Shown here piece after piece: positions 1-4,600 of a DNA stretch of 6,479 nt. Made by a program: the position numbers and the translations under genes. The stretch is from an uncultured Prevotella sp. (GTDB taxonomy: Bacteria > Bacteroidota > Bacteroidia > Bacteroidales > Bacteroidaceae). The notes beneath the pieces are model-generated. The model did not search any database, was not told where the DNA came from, and saw only the letters and a program-made list of their open reading frames with translations. The stretch is from assembly GCA_900554835.1 (NCBI GenBank), contig USJD01000190.1, positions 1 through 6,479 on the forward strand. The letters are read 5' to 3'. Position 1 is the stretch's first letter, and each line of letters begins with the position of its first letter.

Positions 1-431
1 ATGAGTCTATGAGCAGCTATGGTGTGATGCGAGGCTTGCACTTCCAGCGCCCACCTTATACCCAGAGCAAGTTGGTTCGCTGCGTAAAAGGTAGAGTGCT
101 CGATGTAGCAGTAGATATTCGCAAAGGCTCCCCTACTTACGGCAAGCATGTGGCAGTAGAATTGACAGAAGATAATCATCACCAGTTCTTCATCCCTAAG
201 GGCTTTGCCCATGGTTTCGCTGTTCTCTCAGAAACTGCAGTCTTCCAATACAAGTGTGATAACTTCTATCATCCAGAGGCTGATGGTGGCATCTCTATCC
301 TCGATGATACTCTCGGTATTGATTGGAAGATACCAACCGAACATGCCATCCTCTCGGAGAAAGATACAAAACATGATGTTTTAAAGGACTTCGACAGTCC
401 TTTCGTCATTAACATAGATTTATACAAATGA
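1..431 (+). CDS. rmlC: dTDP-4-dehydrorhamnose 3,5-epimerase, 5'-truncated by the window edge
   Basis: RmlC epimerises C3 and C5 of dTDP-4-keto-6-deoxyglucose, the third step of cytoplasmic dTDP-L-rhamnose synthesis for surface polysaccharides. The reading frame is open from base 3 (Glu-Ser-Met-Ser-Ser-Tyr) and runs to TGA at 429-431, giving 142 visible residues. The family is usually about 180-190 residues, so roughly 40-50 N-terminal residues lie upstream; the ATG at base 9 is internal, not the start. Visible family signatures are RGLHFQ (the His is the catalytic base in studied RmlC enzymes), KLVRCVKG with the conserved Lys, LDVAVDIRKGSPTYGK, FIPKGFAHGF and FQYKCDNFY, which together form the cupin fold. 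Its stop overlaps the start of the next gene (ATGA), so the two are probably one transcript. The rest of the rhamnose operon would be expected upstream, outside the window. Confidence 0.95.
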   Translation, partial: ESMSSYGVMRGLHFQRPPYTQSKLVRCVKGRVLDVAVDIRKGSPTYGKHVAVELTEDNHHQFFIPKGFAHGFAVLSETAVFQYKCDNFYHPEADGGISILDDTLGIDWKIPTEHAILSEKDTKHDVLKDFDSPFVINIDLYK

Positions 432-697
432 ATACAAAACAGCAAATAGCACAGCAACGTGCTAATTTGGCGATAGCTGAATTCTTGAATGAATTGTTTA
501 CTCCTCCGTATGTTATTAGTGAGTCAACTTTTGATGAAACGAAGGAATCTGCGGTGGAGTGTGCCAAACAGAATGTCGATGCCGCATCTCTTACTGAAAG
601 AGAGAAAGAGGTAGCGAAGGAGACAGTAGAACTATTTGCTAATGATGTAGCACGTAAGTTTAAGGTTGCTATGAAACAATCTGGTAAGATTGTGTGA
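428..697 (+). CDS. small hypothetical protein, overlapping rmlC by ATGA
   Basis: An 89-residue protein of no family I recognise. ATG at 428 overlaps the rmlC TGA by four bases (ATGA), a usual arrangement for translational coupling; no Shine-Dalgarno site is visible, which is normal here. The sequence is rich in Glu, Lys and Ala and looks mostly helical and soluble: residues 1-23 (MNTKQQIAQQRANLAIAEFL) and about 50-85 (SLTEREKEVAKETVELFAND) suggest two amphipathic helices around a short TPPYV-containing turn. It has no signal peptide, membrane segment or metal-binding cluster and a single Cys. Being last in a rhamnose-synthesis transcript does not establish a role in that pathway. The tight overlap and the gene-like composition support it being real; a longer open frame on the opposite strand (409-723) looks like an antisense shadow. 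Confidence 0.6.
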   Translation: MNTKQQIAQQRANLAIAEFLNELFTPPYVISESTFDETKESAVECAKQNVDAASLTEREKEVAKETVELFANDVARKFKVAMKQSGKIV

Positions 698-698
698 A

Positions 699-735
699 TA
701 CCCCTTTTGAAATAAGGGTACACCTTGTTTGTTTT
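699..735 (+). terminator. candidate weak terminator after the rmlC transcript
   Basis: Just after the stop at 697, TACCC (699-703) pairs with GGGTA (716-720), and TT (705-706) with AA (714-715) across a one-base bulge. A T-rich but interrupted stretch follows (TTGTTTGTTTT, 725-735). The hairpin is short and the T tract imperfect, so this is a plausible rather than secure end for the rmlC transcript. Confidence 0.35.
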
Positions 736-836
736 GCAACACTAAGATAAGTGAATTCTTCGACATGACAAAATCCTGGGCAACTTTTTGTTGCTCAGGT
801 ACTTAAAAAGTTTAAGTTATAATAGTGTTGCGGAAT
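731..836 (+). other. nested inverted repeats, possible structured RNA or regulatory DNA upstream of the FKBP gene
   Basis: Three inverted repeats are nested here. The outer pair is exact over nine bases, GCAACACTA (736-744) with TAGTGTTGC (823-831), and extends to 14 pairs in RNA using G-U wobbles (731-744 with 823-836). Inside it lie a ten-base stem with one wobble, CCTGGGCAAC (775-784) and GTTGCTCAGG (790-799) around a TTTTT loop, and a seven-base exact stem ACTTAAA (801-807) and TTTAAGT (811-817). The right arm also holds TATAAT (818-823) and TAGTGTTG (823-830), one mismatch from the Bacteroidetes -7 box TAnnTTTG, but no TTTG lies at the right distance upstream. The inner 775-799 hairpin has no T tract on the plus strand, so it is not a standard terminator. 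Whether the region is transcribed is unknown. Confidence 0.4.
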
Positions 837-862
837 TAAGGAATAATAGTTTTTAGAGTAAT

Positions 863-894
863 TCAAAACAAAATAGTTTCAAAACAAAATAGTT
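863..894 (+). repeat. perfect 16-bp tandem duplication next to the FKBP start codon
   Basis: The unit TCAAAACAAAATAGTT occurs twice head to tail (863-878 and 879-894), ending two bases before the ATG at 897. A degenerate relative (AATAGTTTT, 845-853) lies upstream. The duplication makes up the ribosome-loading stretch of the FKBP gene: A-rich, without a Shine-Dalgarno site, as is common in Bacteroidetes leaders. Confidence 0.9.
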
Positions 895-896
895 TT

Positions 897-1295
897 ATGG
901 CAAAAAGAGAATATGTTGAGGCCAACAAGCGTTGGCTGGAGGAAAAGGCAAAGGAGGAGGGCGTTATGGCGCTGCCTCGTGGTATATATTATAAGGTGTT
1001 GAAACAGGGAAATCCAAATGGGGCACAACCAGGCAAGCGCAGCATTGTGACTGCTCATTATACGGGTTGGACCATCAATGGCAAGAAGTTTGATTCCAGC
1101 CGTGGCGGAACTCCGTTTGCGATGCGATTGAGCGACCTGATTGATGGCTGGATCGTGGCGATGCAGCAGATGCATGTAGGCGACCAGTGGGAACTTTATA
1201 TTCCTGCCGAAATGGGATATGGCAAGTTCTCTCAGCCAGGAATACCAGGAGGTTCTACTCTTATCTTTGAAGTTGAGTTGTTGGGAGTGGGATAA
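897..1295 (+). CDS. FKBP-type peptidyl-prolyl cis-trans isomerase
   Basis: A 132-residue FKBP-fold enzyme that catalyses cis-trans isomerisation of X-Pro bonds during protein folding. Residues 1-24 form a charged helical lead (YVEANKRWLEEKAKEEG) like that of Mip/FkpA-type bacterial FKBPs, but there is no signal peptide or lipobox, so it should act in the cytoplasm. The FKBP domain covers about 28-130. Conserved pocket residues are visible: HYTGW (54-58), KFDSS (64-68), PF (73-74), the aromatic floor GW (84-85), GYG (107-109) and LIFEVELL (122-129). The loop after GYG (KFSQPGIPGGS) is one residue shorter than in human FKBP12 and has Gly-Gly where the usual motif is Pro-Pro, which could alter substrate choice. 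ATG at 897 directly follows the tandem repeat; no better start exists. It is a single-gene unit, convergent with mscL. Confidence 0.93.
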   Translation: MAKREYVEANKRWLEEKAKEEGVMALPRGIYYKVLKQGNPNGAQPGKRSIVTAHYTGWTINGKKFDSSRGGTPFAMRLSDLIDGWIVAMQQMHVGDQWELYIPAEMGYGKFSQPGIPGGSTLIFEVELLGVG

Positions 1296-1339
1296 ACTCA
1301 CCTGTTGACATCCCAAAGGTTTCTATTCCATCTTTAAAT

Positions 1340-1405
1340 AAAAAAGTCCCATACGATTCCAGATACTGCCAGATGGCATTCTGCGGATCGTATGGGACTT
1401 CTTTT
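1340..1405. terminator. bidirectional terminator between the FKBP gene and mscL
   Basis: AAGTCCCATACGAT (1344-1357) and ATCGTATGGGACTT (1387-1400) form a perfect 14-base-pair stem. The 29-base interior can extend it further with CC/GG, AGA/TCT and TGCC (1367-1370)/GGCA (1375-1378). A T tract follows in both directions: CTTCTTTTATT on the plus strand, and six or more T on the minus strand (the A run at 1340-1345). It lies about 50 bases after the FKBP stop and 28 bases after the mscL stop, so it can end both convergent transcripts. Confidence 0.88.
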
Positions 1406-1428
1406 ATTGTCGCTTTTTGTTGTGGCTA

Positions 1429-1860
1429 TTATTTCTGCTGTGATTTCAGCAAGTCGCGAATCTCCATCAGAAGTTTCTCCTCAGCACTTGGCTCTGGTGC
1501 TTTTGGCGCCTCAGGCTCCTTAGGCTCTTCCTTCTTCTTAGCCAACTTGTTGACTGCCTTGATGAGCATGAAAATACAGAAAGCCACGATGAGGAAATCG
1601 AAACAAGTCTGGAGGAAACTACCATAGTTGATGGTTGCAGTCTTAAATTCTTCACCGGCAACCTGTACGGTAGGCAAGGTCAACTTGAGGTCAGCGAAGT
1701 TGACGCCACCAATCAACCATCCGATAGGAGGCATGATGACATCATCCACAACAGAACTTACGATTTTGCCGAAAGCACCACCGATGATCACACCGACAGC
1801 CATGTCAAGCACATTGCCACGCATGGCGAAATCCTTGAATTCATTCAAAAATTTACTCAT
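1429..1860 (-). CDS. mscL: large-conductance mechanosensitive channel MscL
   Basis: MscL is a homopentameric inner-membrane channel that opens under membrane tension and vents solutes during hypo-osmotic shock. The 143-residue length fits the family (E. coli 136). In order: an amphipathic N-terminal helix (MSKFLNEFKDFAMRGN, 1-16); TM1 with the glycine-rich gate NVLDMAVGVIIGGAFGKIVS (16-35); the conserved VDDVIMPPIGWLIGG (38-52); a periplasmic loop to about 79; TM2 FLQTCFDFLIVAFCIFMLIK (82-101); the basic KAVNKLAKKK (101-110); a Pro/Glu-rich linker (EEPKEPEAPKAPEPS, 111-125), longer than in E. coli; and the C-terminal bundle helix LLMEIRDLL (130-138). ATG at 1858-1860 gives the canonical N-terminus, with no Shine-Dalgarno site. 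It is transcribed away from gapA; I could not place a convincing promoter of its own. Confidence 0.97.
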   Translation of the reverse strand: MSKFLNEFKDFAMRGNVLDMAVGVIIGGAFGKIVSSVVDDVIMPPIGWLIGGVNFADLKLTLPTVQVAGEEFKTATINYGSFLQTCFDFLIVAFCIFMLIKAVNKLAKKKEEPKEPEAPKAPEPSAEEKLLMEIRDLLKSQQK

Positions 1861-1928
1861 AACTTAATTCTTTTACTTTTGTTTATTTAAATGTTGATAT
1901 AATTTTAGTATTTATACTTTGTCAATTC

Positions 1929-2078
1929 TTGCAAAATGATGATTTTTCCAATATATATAATAAGGTATAAGGCATCATTGGGTTTGATTTCTTCATCCGA
2001 TATGCATATTTCATTCTTGTGAAAGTATCGAATTTTGCAATATGGAGTTGTCAGTCTGGCATGTTAACTGCTTTTTTT
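1929..2078. other. AT-rich divergent intergenic segment with nested inverted repeats; possible small RNA
   Basis: No gene is supported in 1861-2130. The segment holds exact inverted repeats: TTGCAAAAT (1929-1937) with ATTTTGCAA (2032-2040); AATGATG (1935-1941, sharing three bases with the former) with CATCATT (1973-1979); and a two-part hairpin CGATA (1998-2002)/TATCG (2026-2030) enclosing TTTCA (2009-2013)/TGAAA (2020-2024). The palindrome ATATGCATAT lies at 2000-2009. A run of seven T at 2072-2078 follows a weak four-base stem, CAGT (2052-2055)/ACTG (2067-2070). This could be a short structured transcript, but the high AT content makes chance pairing likely and no proper promoter precedes it (TATACTTTG at 1913-1921 has one base too many between TA and TTTG). 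Confidence 0.2.
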
Positions 2079-2132
2079 ATAGCAAGATTAAACCTCAACT
2101 ATCCTTTTTTAACTTATTTAATACTCTTTTCG

Positions 2133-2165
2133 TGTGCAAAGTTAGAAAAAAATTAGTAACTTTGC
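2133..2165 (+). promoter_or_regulatory. gapA promoter with a symmetric TAACTTTG element
   Basis: TAACTTTG (2157-2164) matches the Bacteroidetes -7 consensus TAnnTTTG exactly. The -33 position, 20 bases upstream, holds TGTG (2133-2136), one mismatch from TTTG. The start of transcription would fall near 2168-2170, giving gapA a leader of about 115 bases. The -7 box is also the right arm of an exact nine-base inverted repeat, GCAAAGTTA (2136-2144) with TAACTTTGC (2157-2165), so the minus strand carries an equally good -7 box facing mscL, though without a matching -33. Confidence 0.65.
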
Positions 2166-2184
2166 GCTCGGAAAAAGAAAAAAA

Positions 2185-2241
2185 TGCTTGAAAGCTTATT
2201 TTTTTGAATGTTTCAGCACTTCAGGATTGCTTGAGAGCTTA
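2185..2241 (+). repeat. two-copy 14-base repeat in the gapA leader
   Basis: TGCTTGAAAGCTTA (2185-2198) recurs as TGCTTGAGAGCTTA (2228-2241): 13 of 14 bases identical, starts 43 bases apart, both inside the predicted untranslated leader. The first copy overlaps a possible seven-codon frame, ATG at 2184 to TGA at 2205-2207 (Met-Leu-Glu-Ser-Leu-Phe-Phe), which may be chance. Confidence 0.75.
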
Positions 2242-2260
2242 AAATATGGAATTATTTTAA
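2239..2260 (+). promoter_or_regulatory. AT-only hairpin in the gapA leader
   Basis: TTAAAATA (2239-2246) and TATTTTAA (2253-2260) form an exact eight-pair stem around the loop TGGAAT, 26 bases before the gapA ATG. It begins at the end of the second leader repeat. Being all A-U its stability is modest, so a regulatory role is only possible. Confidence 0.4.
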
Positions 2261-2286
2261 ACCATTAATTTTAAATATTAAACAAA

Positions 2287-3315
2287 ATGACAAAAGTTGC
2301 TATTAACGGCTTCGGCCGTATCGGTCGTCTGGCTTTCCGTCAGATGTTTGAGGCAGATGGTTATGAGGTAGTTGCAATCAATGACCTTACATCTCCAAAA
2401 ATGTTGGCTCATCTTCTTAAGTATGATACAGCACAGGGTGGCTTCGCTGGCAAGTACGGTGAGGGCAAGCACACTGTAGAGGCAACAGACAACTCTATCA
2501 TCGTTGATGGTAAGGAGATCACTATCTACGCTAAGCCTAACGCAGCTGAGCTTCCTTGGGGTGAGCTTGGTGTTGACGTAGTACTTGAGTGCACAGGTTT
2601 CTATACATCTAAGGAGAAGGCTTCTGCTCACCTTACAGCAGGTGCTAAGAAGGTTGTTATCTCTGCTCCAGCAGGTAACGATCTCCCTACTATCGTTTAC
2701 AACACTAACCACAAGACTTTGACTCCAGCTGATACAGTTATCTCTGCAGCTTCTTGTACAACAAACTGCTTGGCTCCAATGGCTGACACTTTGAACAAGT
2801 ACGCAGCTATCCAGTCAGGTATCATGTCAACAATCCACGCTTACACAGGTGACCAGATGATTCTCGACGGTCCTCAGCGTAAGGGCGACCTCCGTCGTTC
2901 TCGTGCAGGTGCTCAGAACATCGTTCCTAACTCAACAGGTGCTGCTAAGGCTATCGGTTTGGTAATCCCTGAGTTGAACGGTAAGTTGATCGGTTCTGCA
3001 CAGCGTGTTCCTACTCCAACAGGTTCTACAACTATCCTCGTAGCTGTTGTTAAGGGTAAGGACGTTACAGTTGAGGGTATCAACGCTGCAATGAAGGCTG
3101 CTTCTAACGAGAGCTTCGGTTACAACGAGGATCCTATCGTTTCTTCTGATATCATCGGTATGCGTTTCGGTTCTCTCTTCGATGCTACTCAGACAATGGT
3201 TAGCAAGATCGACGACGACACATATCAGGTACAGGTAGTTTCTTGGTACGACAATGAGAACTCTTATACTTCTCAGATGGTTCGTACTATCAAGTACCTC
3301 GCTGAGTTGAAGTAA
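2287..3315 (+). CDS. gapA: glyceraldehyde-3-phosphate dehydrogenase, type I
   Basis: GapA oxidises and phosphorylates glyceraldehyde-3-phosphate to 1,3-bisphosphoglycerate with NAD+ in cytoplasmic glycolysis. At 342 residues it is near family length (about 330-340). The Rossmann domain opens with INGFGRIGR (6-14); Asp33 in INDL is the usual mark of NAD rather than NADP preference. The catalytic core is ASCTTNC (155-161) with Cys157, and His184 in HAYTGDQ. Substrate-binding signatures are LRRSRAGAQNIVPNSTGAAKA (202-221) and RVPTPTGS (240-247); WYDNENSYT (320-328) is near the end. All ten Arg codons are CGT and nearly all Lys codons AAG, unlike miaA and the lipid kinase, which fits very high expression. 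ATG at 2287 follows an A-rich leader without a Shine-Dalgarno site. Its own promoter and terminator make it a single-gene unit. Confidence 0.98.
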   Translation: MTKVAINGFGRIGRLAFRQMFEADGYEVVAINDLTSPKMLAHLLKYDTAQGGFAGKYGEGKHTVEATDNSIIVDGKEITIYAKPNAAELPWGELGVDVVLECTGFYTSKEKASAHLTAGAKKVVISAPAGNDLPTIVYNTNHKTLTPADTVISAASCTTNCLAPMADTLNKYAAIQSGIMSTIHAYTGDQMILDGPQRKGDLRRSRAGAQNIVPNSTGAAKAIGLVIPELNGKLIGSAQRVPTPTGSTTILVAVVKGKDVTVEGINAAMKAASNESFGYNEDPIVSSDIIGMRFGSLFDATQTMVSKIDDDTYQVQVVSWYDNENSYTSQMVRTIKYLAELK

Positions 3316-3346
3316 TACCGCTGAAGCGATTTGCGACAATATATAT

Positions 3347-3377
3347 AGCCTGGCATTGTAAAATGCCAGGCTTTTTT
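3347..3377 (+). terminator. intrinsic terminator of gapA
   Basis: AGCCTGGCAT (3347-3356) and ATGCCAGGCT (3363-3372) form a perfect ten-base-pair stem with a six-base loop (TGTAAA), followed directly by six T (3372-3377). It starts 31 bases after the gapA stop, a textbook rho-independent terminator. Confidence 0.95.
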
Positions 3378-3418
3378 ATTATTTATTTTTTGTCTAATGG
3401 TTTGAAGATTTATAGCAT

Positions 3419-3441
3419 AAAGGCATACTGATTCGCCTTTT
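3419..3441 (+). terminator. candidate second, weak terminator hairpin before miaA
   Basis: AAAGGC (3419-3424) pairs exactly with GCCTTT (3435-3440) around a ten-base loop, ending in TTTT (3438-3441). It lies between the gapA terminator and the miaA promoter and could act as a back-up terminator. The short stem and T run keep confidence low. Confidence 0.35.
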
Positions 3442-3475
3442 CTTGCCTTGTTACCCTATTTTTTTTATTTCTTTG

Positions 3476-3506
3476 TTTGTCTGTATCGGAAAAATTTGTA
3501 TCTTTG
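3476..3506 (+). promoter_or_regulatory. miaA promoter, exact Bacteroidetes consensus
   Basis: TTTG (3476-3479), 19 bases, then TATCTTTG (3499-3506): a complete match to the TTTG/TAnnTTTG promoter known from Bacteroides. Only four bases (CGCC) separate the -7 box from the ATG at 3511, so transcription should start at or within a few bases of the start codon. The promoter rules out the longer TTG-initiated frame that opens at 3448, since that start would lie upstream of it. Confidence 0.85.
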
Positions 3507-3510
3507 CGCC

Positions 3511-4485
3511 ATGAAACATTCAATGATTACCATATTGGGTCCTACGGCAAGTGGTAAAACCAGCTTGGCTGCTGCTCTTGCTGCCCAGATTGATACCTTG
3601 GATGCCTCTATTTGGGGAGGTTCAACCAAAGGTGCTGAGATTATCAGTGCCGATAGTCGCCAGGTCTATCGGGGCATGGATATTGGTACGGGAAAAGATC
3701 TTGAGGATTATACGGTAGAGGGTAAGCTGATTCCTTATCATCTGATAGACATCTGTGATGCCGGTACCAAGTATAATCTCTTCCAATATCAGCAGGACTT
3801 CTATGATGTCTATCAAGACATTACCCATCGTGGTGTACTTCCGATACTCTGTGGTGGTACCGGACTCTATATCGAGTCTGTCTTGAAAGGGTATCATCTT
3901 TCACCAGTTCCTCAAAATCCAGCTCTTCGTAGTTCTCTCGAAGGTAAAACACTGGAAGAACTGACAGATATGTTGGTGGATTTGAAGGCGAAGAATGGTT
4001 CTAATATGCACAATCGCACAGATGTAGATACTGCGCAGCGCGCCATCCGTGCGATTGAGATTGAAACTTACAATCTCGAACATCCAATGCCAGAGCGGGA
4101 ATTGCCTGCGGTTGATTCTTTGGTGATAGGAGTAAGTATCGACCGTGATGCCCGCCGTGATAAAATCACCCGCCGTCTGAAACAGCGTCTGGAGAATGGG
4201 ATGGTAGAGGAAATCAAGGGCCTCCTCGATCGTGGTATTCCTGCAGAAAACCTGTTGTATTACGGGTTGGAATACAAGTTTGTCACAGAATATGTGATAG
4301 GAAAAACTTCTTATGAGGAGATGCAGAGAGGATTGGAAATCGCCATTCATCAGTTTGCCAAAAGGCAGATGACCTGGTTCCGAGGTATGGAGCGCAGAGG
4401 TTTTACCATTCATTGGATAGATGCACTTCAACCGATGGAGCAGAAGGTAGAACAGGTTCTTGAACTGATGAAATCTAATCAGTAG
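3511..4485 (+). CDS. miaA: tRNA dimethylallyltransferase (tRNA A37 isopentenyltransferase)
   Basis: MiaA transfers the dimethylallyl group of DMAPP to N6 of adenine 37 in tRNAs reading UNN codons. From ATG 3511 it has 324 residues (E. coli 316). Motifs: P-loop GPTASGKTS (10-18); DSRQVYRGMDIGTGK (48-62) with catalytic Asp48; HLIDI (77-81); CGGTGLY (114-120); DTAQRAIRAIE (173-183); and the C-terminal KRQMTWFR (284-291). Between the P-loop and Asp48 there is a longer segment than in E. coli (DTLDASIWGGSTKGAE, 28-43), and the usual GY(K/R) element reads YGLEYKF (251-257). Both recall the second MiaA paralogue I remember from Bacteroides genomes, so another miaA may exist elsewhere; this is inference. 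The ATG at 3523 (MITILGP) is an alternative start. No terminator is visible before the downstream lipid-kinase gene, so read-through is possible. Confidence 0.95.
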   Translation: MKHSMITILGPTASGKTSLAAALAAQIDTLDASIWGGSTKGAEIISADSRQVYRGMDIGTGKDLEDYTVEGKLIPYHLIDICDAGTKYNLFQYQQDFYDVYQDITHRGVLPILCGGTGLYIESVLKGYHLSPVPQNPALRSSLEGKTLEELTDMLVDLKAKNGSNMHNRTDVDTAQRAIRAIEIETYNLEHPMPERELPAVDSLVIGVSIDRDARRDKITRRLKQRLENGMVEEIKGLLDRGIPAENLLYYGLEYKFVTEYVIGKTSYEEMQRGLEIAIHQFAKRQMTWFRGMERRGFTIHWIDALQPMEQKVEQVLELMKSNQ

Positions 4486-4585
4486 ATATTTATATGATTG
4501 ATAGATTTTGGATAAGTAATAGATGGATTTTTGATTGTAGATACATTATTTATTATTATAGAGATTAATAGGCATTAATTATTAT

Positions 4586-4590
4586 AGGAG
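4586..4590 (+). promoter_or_regulatory. Shine-Dalgarno site fixing a GTG start
   Basis: AGGAG (4586-4590) ends ten bases before GTG at 4601. It is the only clear Shine-Dalgarno motif before any gene in the window. No ATG lies in frame between the upstream stop at 4559-4561 and the GTG, and the first internal ATG is far inside the domain, so this site decides the start. Confidence 0.65.
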
Positions 4591-4600
4591 AATAATCGAC

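Noticed and set aside
775..799. Hairpin 775-799 as an intrinsic terminator for the plus strand
   Set aside because: The stem is good, but TACTTAAAAAG rather than a T tract follows. A T-rich tract exists only in the minus-strand direction, where no gene is upstream.
1373..1867. Plus-strand open frames opposite mscL
   Set aside because: MscL on the minus strand is unmistakable over its full length; the plus frames are its shadows.
1902..1925. TTGACA on the minus strand upstream of mscL as a sigma70-type -35 box
   Set aside because: The -10 region at 17-18 bases (TTATAT or TATATC) is a poor match, and Bacteroidetes primary promoters use TTTG/TAnnTTTG instead.
3448..3510. N-terminal extension of miaA from a TTG start at 3448
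   Set aside because: The extension (Leu-Pro-Tyr-Phe-Phe-Tyr-Phe and on) is hydrophobic and unlike MiaA, lies across the promoter at 3476-3506, and pushes the P-loop too far from the N-terminus. ATG 3511 fits the family.
4486..4600. Promoter for the lipid kinase in the AT-rich spacer after miaA
   Set aside because: TTTG occurs at 4507-4510 and 4530-4533, but no TAnnTTTG lies 19-21 bases downstream of either. Co-transcription with miaA is as likely.
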